Numbered from the stretch's first letter, positions 36,075-44,620 are shown. The stretch: 64,000 bases of DNA from Cyclobacteriaceae bacterium (GCA_028284125.1 JANQSI010000004.1:310001-374000); one strand, 5' to 3'. Made by a program: numbers and translations. The notes: generated from the sequence alone by a model not told the origin.

Positions 36075-36964
36075 TGAAGGTATTTATTGAACCAATCTAG
36101 TACAGGTTCAGGGTTTTTGCCAATCCAATCGTATGCTGCTAATCGATTTGTAGTAGAAGATTTGTGTTTTGGCGCTTCTATCCATAGCATCTCTTTTTCT
36201 GTTGGGATGTCTTCAAAGACTTCATTAACAAATTCTTCATCCAGATAACCATCATTTCTATTTTGAATAACAAGTGTTGGTACAGTTATCTCTTTTACAT
36301 AAGGTCTCCATGAACTGTGTTCATAATCAATTCCGGTTTTGTTTTCAAGATACTTATCTGCGCTTCTGCGGATAAAACCAGGTAATTTCATAGCATCCAA
36401 GAAGTGTGGATAATCCAAGGGTTGTACAGAAATCATAGTCTTAATATTCTTATAATCTCCCAGGCCTAGCGTTCCGAATGCTTGTATTGTCGCTCCCTGT
36501 CCCATACAAATGCTCAGTAATCCAATATTTGCACTTGAATAATCAGGGTGATTTGAAATGTAATCAACTGCCGATACAACATCCTGGGCTTCTTCTGGCC
36601 CCCAAGTTATCATTTCTTTTGGGCCTGTGTCACTTTCTCCATGTCCTCTAAAATCGTACATCAAAACTGTATAACCTGCCTCGTTTAAGTATTTTGCCTG
36701 ATTGAGAAAATGAATGTCTTCAGGATATGATTTCATTAATCCTTTCCCTTTGTTGGTATATCCTGCTCTACAACAAAACGTACCAAAATGGGATTGGATA
36801 ATGACTTTATCTGAATTTCCTTTTATCAACCATCCTGATAGTTTGGTTCCATCCTGAGCAGTAAAACTCACATTTTCGTGAACTAAATTGTAGTTTTTGG
36901 GATTATCAAAAAGTGGTGCCTGTCCGGGTTTCACCAACATGTTTCCCATTATTTTGCCTAGCAT
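36071..36964 (-). CDS. Alpha/beta hydrolase with predicted Cys nucleophile
   Basis: This 297-residue cytoplasmic or peripheral hydrolase is the first gene of the operon with SRPBCC, AraC and MBL-fold genes. The fold is recognised by LSGWLIKGNSDKVIIQSHFG, VLMYDFRGHGESD and PTLVIQNRNDGYLDEEF (acid), with a His in IEAPKHKSS. At the nucleophile elbow the sequence is LLSICMGQGATI: the position of Ser in GxSxG is Cys, as in dienelactone hydrolase. It might therefore act on lactones or thioesters, or be poorly active; this is inference. Confidence 0.85.
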   Translation of the reverse strand: MLGKIMGNMLVKPGQAPLFDNPKNYNLVHENVSFTAQDGTKLSGWLIKGNSDKVIIQSHFGTFCCRAGYTNKGKGLMKSYPEDIHFLNQAKYLNEAGYTVLMYDFRGHGESDTGPKEMITWGPEEAQDVVSAVDYISNHPDYSSANIGLLSICMGQGATIQAFGTLGLGDYKNIKTMISVQPLDYPHFLDAMKLPGFIRRSADKYLENKTGIDYEHSSWRPYVKEITVPTLVIQNRNDGYLDEEFVNEVFEDIPTEKEMLWIEAPKHKSSTTNRLAAYDWIGKNPEPVLDWFNKYLQ

Positions 36965-37123
36965 AACATCCTCGTTTTGTTATCAACAATGCAATTCTAT
37001 TGGCAACTTGTTTCAATTACTTATCCAAATGACTGGAATGATTATCCGTTTTACGGATTGCTTTTTTTCAAGCTTATCGCTTTCTAGATTCATTAAAGGA
37101 ATGGAATATCACGTTTTAGAGAT

Positions 37124-37387
37124 GGTACCGACTAGGTAGTTGCCTCTGCCGACTACTTAGCCAAGGGTACTGACAAGATAGTTGCCTCCACCGACAAGAT
37201 AGCCAAGGGTAGAGACAAGACAGTTGCTTCCGCCGACAAGATAGCCAAGAGTACCGACAAGATAGTTGCCTCCACCGACAGCTTAGCCAAGAGTACCGAC
37301 GAGATAGTTGCCTCTACCGACAACATAGCTAACGGTACCGACAAGATAGTTGCTTCCACCGACAAGATAGCCAGAGCTACAGACGAG
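37124..37387. repeat. 42-bp minisatellite, 6 full copies plus a partial one
   Basis: Units start at 37124, 37166, 37208, 37250, 37292 and 37334, with a partial one at 37376. Each 42-bp unit is itself two related 21-bp halves (ACCGACAAGATAG plus a variable 8 bp). Read on the plus strand in the frame starting at 37124, the unit encodes G-T-D-K-I-V-A-S-T-D-K-I-A-K, a seven-residue periodicity, but a TAG interrupts unit 1 at 37133 and no start codon precedes it. Minus-strand frames are also open. A plus-strand terminator lies at 37522. The rest of the 36965-37558 gap shows no gene. Confidence 0.9.
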
Positions 37388-37521
37388 GATTTATTATCAT
37401 CTTTTCATTTTCCTTATGCATCACCAGTTACCACCAACATCATTATTATGAATCCATGAATGAATGGTCCGTTTATGCAATCAACGAATAAGAAAATTGA
37501 TTTTGGATAGGGAGTTTTTTC

Positions 37522-37550
37522 GGGCTGTCACGAGTTGGCAGCCCTTTTCC
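37522..37550 (+). terminator. Plus-strand Rho-independent terminator downstream of the minisatellite
   Basis: The stem GGGCTGTCA / TTGGCAGCCC pairs 37522-37530 with 37536-37544 (one G-U pair) around a 5-nt loop, followed by TTTTCCTTT on the plus strand. On the minus strand it is followed by A-rich sequence, so it is not a terminator for the neighbouring minus-strand gene. Confidence 0.65.
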
Positions 37551-37558
37551 TTTGCTGG

Positions 37559-38329
37559 CTATTTCCTGGGTACCAGCTCTTGAAGGCTAACCAGACGAAT
37601 ATCCTCTCTTTTCTTGAGTGCTCGTAGAAACCAACCTTTATGTCCGGCACCATAGGTAATCAACACGCGTTTGTTTTGATTGGACAATGAATCAAGTGCC
37701 TTTGCAATGTAGGAGTAGTGGGCTTCATTGATGTTGTCCCACCCTCCAGGGCCTAACTCATCATTGAACAGTTCGTTATAGGTACTCAGTCTCACTTCAG
37801 CAGCTTCATCATAAGCATCTGAATTGATCCAGTAAGGGTCATACCGCCGACCGGAGGCGTTCATCAAAGAGTCTGATTTTCTATTGGCTGTAGTATAAGC
37901 TGTCCAATCATCTACTCGAGAGGAATCCTGACTGATTGCTCTCAATTTCTTACTTCTCGCGTCTGCCATTTCTCTTGTCCATCCTGCTGTCGGAATGATG
38001 TCAAAGTTCATTTCCTTGGTAAGAGGGAAAATCACATCCACATATTCAGGAAAGCGAATAACTCTTGGTTCCATGATGGAATCAAGTTCTTTGAACTCTT
38101 TCATGGCCGTTGGAAAACGATCAGGTGGAATCTCAGTCAAGATCACGTCCGGATCAATTCCTCGGATCAGCTCGGTCAATACGTCAATGGAAAATTCTTC
38201 TTGCGTTCTGTGTCCGCCATGAATCAATCCTAGAACGAGTACTTCGTTTCTCGTATCTGCCTGTTCCTTGTTGGGTTGGCAGGATACTGCAATCAGAAAA
38301 AGAAGTGTAAGCTTGAAAATATTTTTCAT
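37559..38329 (-). CDS. Exported lipoprotein, TraB/ChaN-like fold (tentative)
   Basis: This 256-residue lipoprotein has the signal MKNIFKLTLLFLIAVSC (lipobox Cys17). The mature part begins VLVLGLIHGGHRT, then PDVILTEIPPDRF, and ends RVLITYGAGHKGWFLRAL; the order of an early LGxxH, an ExP motif and a late YGxxH is that of TraB/GumN/ChaN-type proteins, some of which are metal-dependent proteases or haem binders. Close family assignment is uncertain. It starts 3 bp after the aminotransferase stop codon, so it is the last gene of that operon. Confidence 0.62.
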   Translation of the reverse strand: MKNIFKLTLLFLIAVSCQPNKEQADTRNEVLVLGLIHGGHRTQEEFSIDVLTELIRGIDPDVILTEIPPDRFPTAMKEFKELDSIMEPRVIRFPEYVDVIFPLTKEMNFDIIPTAGWTREMADARSKKLRAISQDSSRVDDWTAYTTANRKSDSLMNASGRRYDPYWINSDAYDEAAEVRLSTYNELFNDELGPGGWDNINEAHYSYIAKALDSLSNQNKRVLITYGAGHKGWFLRALKKREDIRLVSLQELVPRK

Positions 38330-38332
38330 TGG

Positions 38333-39232
38333 TTAAAGTTTTTCGCAGTGATCAACACGGGCCTTTCGCATGAGTTCAGACAATTCTTCTCTCAAGTTGG
38401 TTCCGCTTTTGTTTTCTATTTTTCTTCCATCCATTTCCTGAACAGGTGTTAGCTCACCCATCGTTCCGGTAGCGAATACCTCGTCAGCATTGTAAAAGTC
38501 TACCAAACTCAGGTTACGTTCTTCACTCGGGATTCCATTTTTTTCAGCGAGTTCCAACACAAAACCACGGGTGATTCCATGCAGACAAGCATTGGCGAAA
38601 GGAGTGAAGAGTTTTCCATTTTTCACCATGAAAAGATTGGTGTCATTAAGCTCCGCCACAAATCCGCGCTCGTCCAACATAATGCCCGCATCCACACCGG
38701 CGATGTTGGCCTGAATTTTTGCCAAAATGTTATTGAGCAGGTTGCTGTGATGAATCTTGGAATCCAGAAACTGAGGTCCGTTCCGTCGTTGAGTTGAAGT
38801 GACCACCTTGATTCCTGAAGCATTGTCATAGACCAAAGGTTTCCATTCGGCCAAAACGATCAAACAGCTTCCTTTTTGGTTAAGTCTCGGATCCATTCCC
38901 GAAGTGATCTTTTCGCCACGGCTCAACGTGAGTCTAATGAGTGTGTTCTCCTCTTGTCCATTGGCTTTCAATGTTTGTTTGATGGCGTTCTTGATAAAGT
39001 CCCTGGTGGGTACGTGATCGAAAGCTAGTGCCTTGGCAGATTCAAACATCCGATCAATGTGACGGTCCAGATGAAGAAGTCCCTCTTTGTAAACACGCAC
39101 GCCTTCCCAAACCGTATCTCCGCCTTGAACAGAACTATCAAAAACCGAAACCTTCGCTTCGTTTCGATGATACAATTGGTCGCCTACCCATACCTGGATA
39201 TTCTCATTTTTGGGATTGTACTTTTGGAGCAT
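38333..39232 (-). CDS. Class IV PLP aminotransferase (branched-chain or D-amino-acid type)
   Basis: This 299-residue enzyme belongs to fold-type IV PLP enzymes such as IlvE, Dat and 4-amino-4-deoxychorismate lyase. The typical start VWVGDQLYHRNEAKVSVFDS and VWEGVRVYKEGLLHLDRHID are present. The PLP lysine is in LDSKIHHSNLLNNILAK (about residue 157), and phosphate-binding loops lie at TNLFMV and ATGTMGELTPV. Which amino acid it uses cannot be decided here. It follows a sulfotransferase-like gene (34-bp gap) and precedes the TraB-like lipoprotein gene. Confidence 0.9.
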   Translation of the reverse strand: MLQKYNPKNENIQVWVGDQLYHRNEAKVSVFDSSVQGGDTVWEGVRVYKEGLLHLDRHIDRMFESAKALAFDHVPTRDFIKNAIKQTLKANGQEENTLIRLTLSRGEKITSGMDPRLNQKGSCLIVLAEWKPLVYDNASGIKVVTSTQRRNGPQFLDSKIHHSNLLNNILAKIQANIAGVDAGIMLDERGFVAELNDTNLFMVKNGKLFTPFANACLHGITRGFVLELAEKNGIPSEERNLSLVDFYNADEVFATGTMGELTPVQEMDGRKIENKSGTNLREELSELMRKARVDHCEKL

Positions 39233-39266
39233 CTATTGAATGGTTGAATGATTGAATGTTGAATGG

Positions 39267-39980
39267 TTAGTTGCTGATTTGGGAAGCAAGTTTTTGGTAA
39301 TAGGGGAGTGCTTCCTGATAAAGTGGTTGGCAGCTTTCCGGTAGCTCTCTTTCACTTGTTTTTTGTCTGGAAAAACCAGTCGAGTTGTGGACATTCTTAT
39401 ACCAATATTTTGCCCAGGCTCCATCTTCCGGGATTGGGCCTTTTTCCCAGGACAACATGGAAGGCTCAAACTGAATTCCCAGCTGTTCGCACAGTTGGGT
39501 CAATCCAAGTTCAGGATCGGGTAAGATGTCGTTGGAATCCACGGTAATTGGCGGATACTTTCCATTAGTGGAAACAAAGTCAAACAATTCAGCTTCATGT
39601 TTCAGACCAATATCCATGATGGTTGGCTGCTCGATCACTTGTGCAAATGAGGCGATCAACTGCTTTGGATCTCGAATTAGGAAGACGTTCTTGTAATCAT
39701 TCAAGTAGTTCCAATCAAGCACTTCGTGATGATGTGCCATGTTTTTCACAAAAACAATCTCAAATTCATCATGAAGTTTTTCAATTCTTTTGATGACCGA
39801 TTCCGGATCTTTATCCTGACTTGTGATCGTCTCTTCCCTTCCAGGGTGATCAATTCCTGTTTCCTGGAGATAATAGCCATAGAAGGGCTCGTCCATCACT
39901 TTTGTATCGTTTCGTTGGCCAAATGAATACATTAGAGCCGTTGAAATATTGCGTGGGCCAGAAATGAGGTTGATAATCAT
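39267..39980 (-). CDS. Sulfotransferase-like protein
   Basis: This 237-residue protein has an N-terminal P-loop-like 5'-phosphosulfate-binding motif, INLISGPRNISTALMYSF (residues 3-20), and KNVFLIRDPKQLIASFAQV (about 95-113) as the 3'-phosphate-binding motif with a conserved Arg and Ser. The typical sulfotransferase fold continues to EGGLSQ-like YTQLCEQLGI and KYWYKNVHNSTGF. Members transfer sulfate from PAPS to alcohols or amines; many bacterial ones are uncharacterised. It is the first gene of a three-gene operon with a class IV aminotransferase, a pairing also seen in other bacteria as fused or adjacent genes. Confidence 0.85.
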   Translation of the reverse strand: MIINLISGPRNISTALMYSFGQRNDTKVMDEPFYGYYLQETGIDHPGREETITSQDKDPESVIKRIEKLHDEFEIVFVKNMAHHHEVLDWNYLNDYKNVFLIRDPKQLIASFAQVIEQPTIMDIGLKHEAELFDFVSTNGKYPPITVDSNDILPDPELGLTQLCEQLGIQFEPSMLSWEKGPIPEDGAWAKYWYKNVHNSTGFSRQKTSERELPESCQPLYQEALPYYQKLASQISN

Positions 39981-40078
39981 GGGCTAAAAATAGATAAAGT
40001 AGCGCAGGTAATGTAACAACGGAAAACTAGGTGAAAGACGGGGGTTTTCATTTTTCTTTGCCGTCTAATTTGCAAGCC

Positions 40079-40924
40079 ATGAATATTTCTGTAATCGGAC
40101 TTGGACTTATCGGCGGATCATACGCACTGTCATTAAAAAAGCGATTTGAAGATCTCACCATTTACGGGTGGGACGAGAACGCGACCAATCTCAAAAAAGC
40201 GGCAGAACTTGGGTTGATTGATGAGTCATGTTCATCTGCAGATGAGGCTTTGTCAAAAGGGACATGGATATTGCTTGCTATTCCAGTAAACACCATTGAA
40301 AAAGACCTTCCCCTTTTGTTAGATCAATTGACGGAAGATCAGGTGTTGATTGATTTTGGTTCAACAAAAAAATCTATTTGCGACGGAGTGGCTGATCATT
40401 CCAAAAGGAATCAATTTATCGCAGCACACCCGATATCAGGAACGGAGTACAGTGGGCCGGAAGCCGCATTCGATTCATTATTTGAAAACAAAGTGATGAT
40501 TGTCTGTGAAAAGGAGAAGTCCAATCCTGACTCCATTGAAGCTTTTCGCAAACAGTGCAAAGTACTGGGCATGTCGACCACTTATCTCACAGCTGATGAG
40601 CATGACATTCACTTAGCTTATGTCTCTCACTTAAGTCACGTCATTTCATTTGGGCTGAGCCGTACGGTACTTGAAAAAGAGGAGGATGAAAGCAAGATTC
40701 TAGATCTTGCCGGCTCGGGTTTCGCATCGACTGTTCGTCTTGCCAAAAGTTCTCCAGAAATGTGGACGCCTATTTTTCTCAAGAATAGAACGGCAGTTTT
40801 GGAAAGCCTCGACAGTTATTTATCGAAGATTTCTGAGTTTCGAAATTTGCTTAATGAAAAAGACGAGAGTGGCATCAACTCTTATTTGAAAGAAAGTCGT
40901 GCCATTCGCAAAATTCTCGATTAA
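40079..40924 (+). CDS. tyrA: Prephenate dehydrogenase
   Basis: TyrA oxidises prephenate to 4-hydroxyphenylpyruvate with NAD(P), the tyrosine branch of aromatic amino-acid synthesis. The ATG at 40079 gives 281 residues beginning MNISVIGLGLIGGSYALSL, the GxGxxGxS nucleotide-binding loop; a GTG 16 codons earlier is unlikely. Other motifs are FGSTKKSICDGV, HPISGTEYSGPEAA and HDIHLAYVSHLSHVISFGLS with the active-site His. No chorismate mutase domain and no ACT domain are present. The stop overlaps the stop of the convergent MBL-like gene by 3 bp. Confidence 0.94.
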   Translation: MNISVIGLGLIGGSYALSLKKRFEDLTIYGWDENATNLKKAAELGLIDESCSSADEALSKGTWILLAIPVNTIEKDLPLLLDQLTEDQVLIDFGSTKKSICDGVADHSKRNQFIAAHPISGTEYSGPEAAFDSLFENKVMIVCEKEKSNPDSIEAFRKQCKVLGMSTTYLTADEHDIHLAYVSHLSHVISFGLSRTVLEKEEDESKILDLAGSGFASTVRLAKSSPEMWTPIFLKNRTAVLESLDSYLSKISEFRNLLNEKDESGINSYLKESRAIRKILD

Positions 40925-42369
40925 GGATTTTCAATAGAATCCATCAACTCCTGGTAGGAAATGATATTCTTATACCCATAGCCGTACAATGGCCAGGATT
41001 GAACGACCGTCTCTACCTCAAGATTTAAATCATTGATTGCATTGTAAAAGCCAATTTGGCGCTTTGACGCTCTTCCTTTACCGGTTTCCTTAATCCATAC
41101 CAAGTCATCTTCGAAAACCATTTTTTCATCAGGGAAATAAGTGATTAAGAAATCGTCGGTATGGTGGGTGTAGCTCCCGATCGGATAAAAAGTGATCGAG
41201 TGGTTTTCATCGCTTAACGTTAGGCTATCTTCTACAACGACCGTCTTGATCTTTTTCTGATTGAGAGACTGACTGTCGGGATTGAGGCTGTGGGGTTGAT
41301 AGCCTACGTATTCAAGATATGGAATTACCTCTTTTTCAGTGATAATGCTTGAACCTTCTTGAATGAATGGCCGGACTCCACCGATTCCCCATTGATGATG
41401 ATGACCGAAGAGAAAATATTTTATTGGTTTGCTCGAATTAATTTTCTTCACCTCATCAATGATAACTTCTCCTAATTCACTTCTAATTGGAGCTCTTGCC
41501 ACAATGAAATACTCATCAAATTCAATGATCAATGAGCGATTATCTACACTTCCGAGGAATTCAAAAAAGTAGATGTAGTCATTGTATTTTGAAATCTTAA
41601 ACTCAGGAATGGAGGTTACTGGCTTTGGCGTGTATTCGTAGTTTTCTGGTTTTTCTAATGAAAATCCAGGTTCGTCCACGATTTCATATGAACTAACTTT
41701 CAAAGAGTCAATGATTCTTCCTCCGTAACTGCTTACAATTACATCTTGGGGAATGCTCAGTTTTTGGACTTCAGCATAGTGGGTAAAGGAAAGCTTGGTT
41801 ACTACATCACCATGAAAGGGATCATAATGTAGAACTTCGAGTGTTTTTAATAAGGAATCTGAGTGGTCAATGGTCAAGGTTACTTCACTATCGTAAATCT
41901 TTCCAGCGTAAATGGTTTTGTCCGTTTCAACGTTGGTATACAGCTCTTCTTTTTTCTGCAAAAAGGTATGGATGATTAATGCCGGATTGTACTTCGCACT
42001 GCTAACCACGAATTGCTCCCAATCCAATTCTTTGACTTTTTGTGCCGCTGTATCATTCTCAAAATTCAATAGATCACCGTTGGCATATTGGAACTTTTGA
42101 TAGTATTCCTTTCCCCGCCAATAAGTCGTATCGGATCTGTGAAAGGAGTCAGCAGTCACCCAGACTCGACCATCCGATGGTTGAGCAAGTGTTTTGAAGG
42201 GTTTATTATAGTGGCCGTAAAATTGATAATCGTACCTAAAATCCAATTTCAAATACTTCCCATCCGTTGGAACTTGTTTCTTGTGGCATTGCTCAAGCGT
42301 GGATTGAGCGATTGTCGTGTTTAGAAAAATGATAGTGGTGACAAGAAGGTGTAGAAGTTTCTTGTCCAT
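40921..42369 (-). CDS. Exported MBL-fold-like protein with degenerate metal site
   Basis: This 482-residue protein has a signal peptide (MDKKLLHLLVTTIIFLNTTI). The C-terminal half (about 250-475) follows the order of a glyoxalase II-like MBL fold: IIEFDEYFIVARAPI, then FLFGHHHQWGIGGVRPF, then GSSIITEKEVIPYL, then IGSYTHHTDDFLITYFPDEK, then MVFEDDLVW. At the first metal motif, where active family members have HxHxDHxGG, the sequence is HHHQWGIGG: the Asp and last His are missing. It may bind one metal or none. The N-terminal half is unrelated to any family I recognise. It lies 86 bp downstream of ggt. Confidence 0.72.
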   Translation of the reverse strand: MDKKLLHLLVTTIIFLNTTIAQSTLEQCHKKQVPTDGKYLKLDFRYDYQFYGHYNKPFKTLAQPSDGRVWVTADSFHRSDTTYWRGKEYYQKFQYANGDLLNFENDTAAQKVKELDWEQFVVSSAKYNPALIIHTFLQKKEELYTNVETDKTIYAGKIYDSEVTLTIDHSDSLLKTLEVLHYDPFHGDVVTKLSFTHYAEVQKLSIPQDVIVSSYGGRIIDSLKVSSYEIVDEPGFSLEKPENYEYTPKPVTSIPEFKISKYNDYIYFFEFLGSVDNRSLIIEFDEYFIVARAPIRSELGEVIIDEVKKINSSKPIKYFLFGHHHQWGIGGVRPFIQEGSSIITEKEVIPYLEYVGYQPHSLNPDSQSLNQKKIKTVVVEDSLTLSDENHSITFYPIGSYTHHTDDFLITYFPDEKMVFEDDLVWIKETGKGRASKRQIGFYNAINDLNLEVETVVQSWPLYGYGYKNIISYQELMDSIENP

Positions 42370-42429
42370 GACTTTTTTAGCAAAAAAAGAAAAACAACGT
42401 TTAAATACTCGTTAATGAGTTGTTAAACC

Positions 42430-42448
42430 TTAACAAATAGTTTGTTAA
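42430..42448. other. Short perfect palindrome between ggt and the MBL-like gene
   Basis: TTAACAAA TAG TTTGTTAA has 8-bp arms and a 3-nt loop; nearby CGTTAA/TTAACG arms extend the symmetry. It lies in the 86-bp gap between two minus-strand genes. It could be an operator or weak hairpin; no strong T-run follows. Confidence 0.3.
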
Positions 42449-42455
42449 CGATTTC

Positions 42456-44090
42456 TCAAATGCCCTCAATAGACGCGCTTCCTTCACCACGTCGATCACT
42501 ACCTACATCTAAGCCCAGATAGGTGCCGTCTTCTGCATACCGGATTCTTATTCCATGCGCATTTCCAATGTTCCCTTTTCTGATTTTGTGACCTTTTGAT
42601 TCCATTGCCGAAATTAGCTCATCGTTGAGTGTTTGATCCACAGCAATTAAGTCAGGCTCAACAAAAGAGATCTTCGGCGCATCGATTGCTTCTTGCATGG
42701 TCATGTTGAAATCGATAAGATTGAAAATGATTTGAGGTACATTTTGTGTGATGGTGTGACCTCCTGGTGAACCCAATGCGGCCCATGGTTGGTCATCCTT
42801 TATAATTATGACAGGACAATCACCGGATAACTTGTGACGTCCTGGAAAAGCGTCCATCGGATTTCCTTTTGGCTCATAAGTGGCGTAAGCCATCGAGTTG
42901 TTGAGAAAGACGCCCGTTCCTTCAACCATTACTCTACTTCCGAAAAGATTTCCAAGAGTTTGTGTAGCGCTCACAATGTTTCCCCATTTGTCGATCACAA
43001 CGAAATGTGTGGTGTTTTTACTTTCAGGAGAAAAAGGAGGTTCAAATGGAAGTGCGGCTTCTCTATCAATCTGGTCAGCCATTGCTGCGAGCACGGATTG
43101 GGAAAGGATGCTATCAATTGGTGCTTCTTGAACGTCAGGATCAAAGGAATAGGCAAGTCGGGCTTTATAGGATTCCTTCGTCATCTCGGCAAATAGATGA
43201 AGGTACTCTGAAGAATTGTGTTCAAGTGCTTCATCTTTAAACTCCTGCATAATACCCAGGTTGAAAAGTGCTGGAAAAGAATTGGCCGGCAATGCTGCGG
43301 TGTAAACATCAAATCCCTTGTAGCTGAATTTCAGTGGCTCCCACCACTCCGCTTCATTCTTTTGGAGATCTTCGAGCGAAAGAAAGCTCTCTACTTCTTT
43401 CATTTGTTTATCGATCGCTTGGGCAATTTCTCCCCTGTAAAAAGGATCAACTCCCTCGCTTTGAATGGTCCTGAACGTCTTGGCAAGATCCGCTTGAAAA
43501 AGTGTTTCTCCTTCCTTCAGTGGTTCATTTTCGGGTCCATAAAAGGTCCTGGCATAAGGCGAAAAATCTTCGAATGCTATTTCAATCCATCTTGCAAGTG
43601 CTGGTGAAACAGGAAATCCATTTTTGGCATGATTGATAGCAGATTCGAATAGCTGTTCCCAATTCAGGCTTCCGTACGATTCATGCATCGCTTTCCAGGC
43701 ATTCAGATTTCCAGGTGTCGAGATGGATTTGGGTCCTCGACGGTTTTTCATGAAATCGGGAGTAGGAGCGCGCATTAAATCCGTATTGGTATTGACTGGA
43801 AACCTCCCGCTTGGATTGAGGAATCGTACTTTTTTTTCTTTTGCGTCGTACGTGAGGATTGTTCCATATCCGCCGATCCCGGACATCATAGGTTCAACCA
43901 CATTGAGAGTAGAAGCCACAGCTATCGCAGCGTCATAGGCATTACCGCCATTTTTTAATATTTCCAAACCTGCCTGCGTAGCTAAAGGATGTGCTGAAGC
44001 GACACCTCCGACTCGTGCGGGTTTAGATGATTCCTGGGTCGTACACGATAGAATGAAGAAAACAACGGTGAGCAGGCTTAGGTTTTTCAT
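42456..44090 (-). CDS. ggt: Gamma-glutamyltransferase, lipoprotein
   Basis: Ggt cleaves the gamma-glutamyl bond of glutathione and transfers or hydrolyses the glutamyl group, in the periplasm. The 544 residues include a lipoprotein signal (MKNLSLLTVVFFILSCTTQ). The precursor motif GIGGYG near residue 72, NPSGRFP, and the autoprocessing/catalytic threonine in KNTTHFVVIDKWGN (start of the small subunit) are present, followed by LNNSMAY and LGSPGGHTITQN. The length is typical. It starts 2 bp after the VOC gene, so the two are co-transcribed. Confidence 0.94.
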   Translation of the reverse strand: MKNLSLLTVVFFILSCTTQESSKPARVGGVASAHPLATQAGLEILKNGGNAYDAAIAVASTLNVVEPMMSGIGGYGTILTYDAKEKKVRFLNPSGRFPVNTNTDLMRAPTPDFMKNRRGPKSISTPGNLNAWKAMHESYGSLNWEQLFESAINHAKNGFPVSPALARWIEIAFEDFSPYARTFYGPENEPLKEGETLFQADLAKTFRTIQSEGVDPFYRGEIAQAIDKQMKEVESFLSLEDLQKNEAEWWEPLKFSYKGFDVYTAALPANSFPALFNLGIMQEFKDEALEHNSSEYLHLFAEMTKESYKARLAYSFDPDVQEAPIDSILSQSVLAAMADQIDREAALPFEPPFSPESKNTTHFVVIDKWGNIVSATQTLGNLFGSRVMVEGTGVFLNNSMAYATYEPKGNPMDAFPGRHKLSGDCPVIIIKDDQPWAALGSPGGHTITQNVPQIIFNLIDFNMTMQEAIDAPKISFVEPDLIAVDQTLNDELISAMESKGHKIRKGNIGNAHGIRIRYAEDGTYLGLDVGSDRRGEGSASIEGI

Positions 44091-44092
44091 GG

Positions 44093-44464
44093 TTAATAAT
44101 CCATATTTTTCCCTAAAACTATAGTAAATCCATTGGGATCGGTAATATCGAAATCACGCATGCCATAATCCCGATCTGCAATTGGTGCTGTGATATTAGC
44201 TCCAGATTTCTGGTATTCGTCGTACACCACATCCACATCATTGACGAAAATGAATAGCGCGGTATGTTCAGTAGATGGCTTGAAGTCATCTCTTTTTTTC
44301 ACGAAATGGATTCCAACCGCATCTTCCCGATTTACAACGACATAGGTGGGTGGATCTTCCCATTTGAAATTGATATCAAAACCTAAGACATCACGGTAGT
44401 ATTCTGCCGTTTTTAGAGGGTCATCCACTGGGAAAATAGGAGAGGAGTGGGAGAAAAGTTTCAT
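44093..44464 (-). CDS. VOC-family (glyoxalase/bleomycin-resistance-like) protein
   Basis: The ATG at 44464 (MKLFSHSSPIFPVDDPLKTA) gives 123 residues; the longer frame from 44506 is unlikely. The two beta-alpha-beta-beta-beta modules are visible: SPIFPVDDPLKTAEYYRDVL then GFDINFKWEDPPTYVVVNRE, and AIGIHFV to EHTALFIFVNDVDVVYDEYQ then RDYGMRDFDITDPNGFTIVL. Members bind metals or small ligands; many confer resistance to electrophiles or bleomycin. Placement directly in front of ggt fits a glutathione-linked role, but that is only inference. Confidence 0.86.
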   Translation of the reverse strand: MKLFSHSSPIFPVDDPLKTAEYYRDVLGFDINFKWEDPPTYVVVNREDAVGIHFVKKRDDFKPSTEHTALFIFVNDVDVVYDEYQKSGANITAPIADRDYGMRDFDITDPNGFTIVLGKNMDY

Positions 44465-44534
44465 GTATTTAAAGTTCGTAAAAAAAACATCAACCCAGAT
44501 TTGCATTCATGAATGTGAATAAATCCTAATACAA

Positions 44535-44620
44535 AGATCCTGAAACGAGTTCAGGATGACTTCCAATATTTACAGATAATACACTACTTCAGTCATGCTG
44601 AACTTGTTTCTGCATCTTCC
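44535..44620. repeat. Dispersed TCCTGAAACGAGTTCAGGATGAC repeat, copy left of an NTF2-like gene
   Basis: This 86-bp unit has two back-to-back half-units: AGATCCTGAAACGAGTTCAG at the left and GTCATGCTGAACTTGTTTCT at the right. It shares length, orientation and about 85% of bases with the copy at 45243-45328, and belongs to the same family as the units at 18257-18457. Confidence 0.7.

Noticed and set aside
37153-37365. 70-codon minus-strand frame with 14-residue repeats
   Set aside because: The periodicity comes from the 42-bp minisatellite; frames on both strands are open because the unit length is a multiple of three.
37124-37460. Plus-strand heptad-repeat protein across the minisatellite
   Set aside because: A TAG at 37133 interrupts the first unit and no start codon precedes the open part, so it is not called as a gene.
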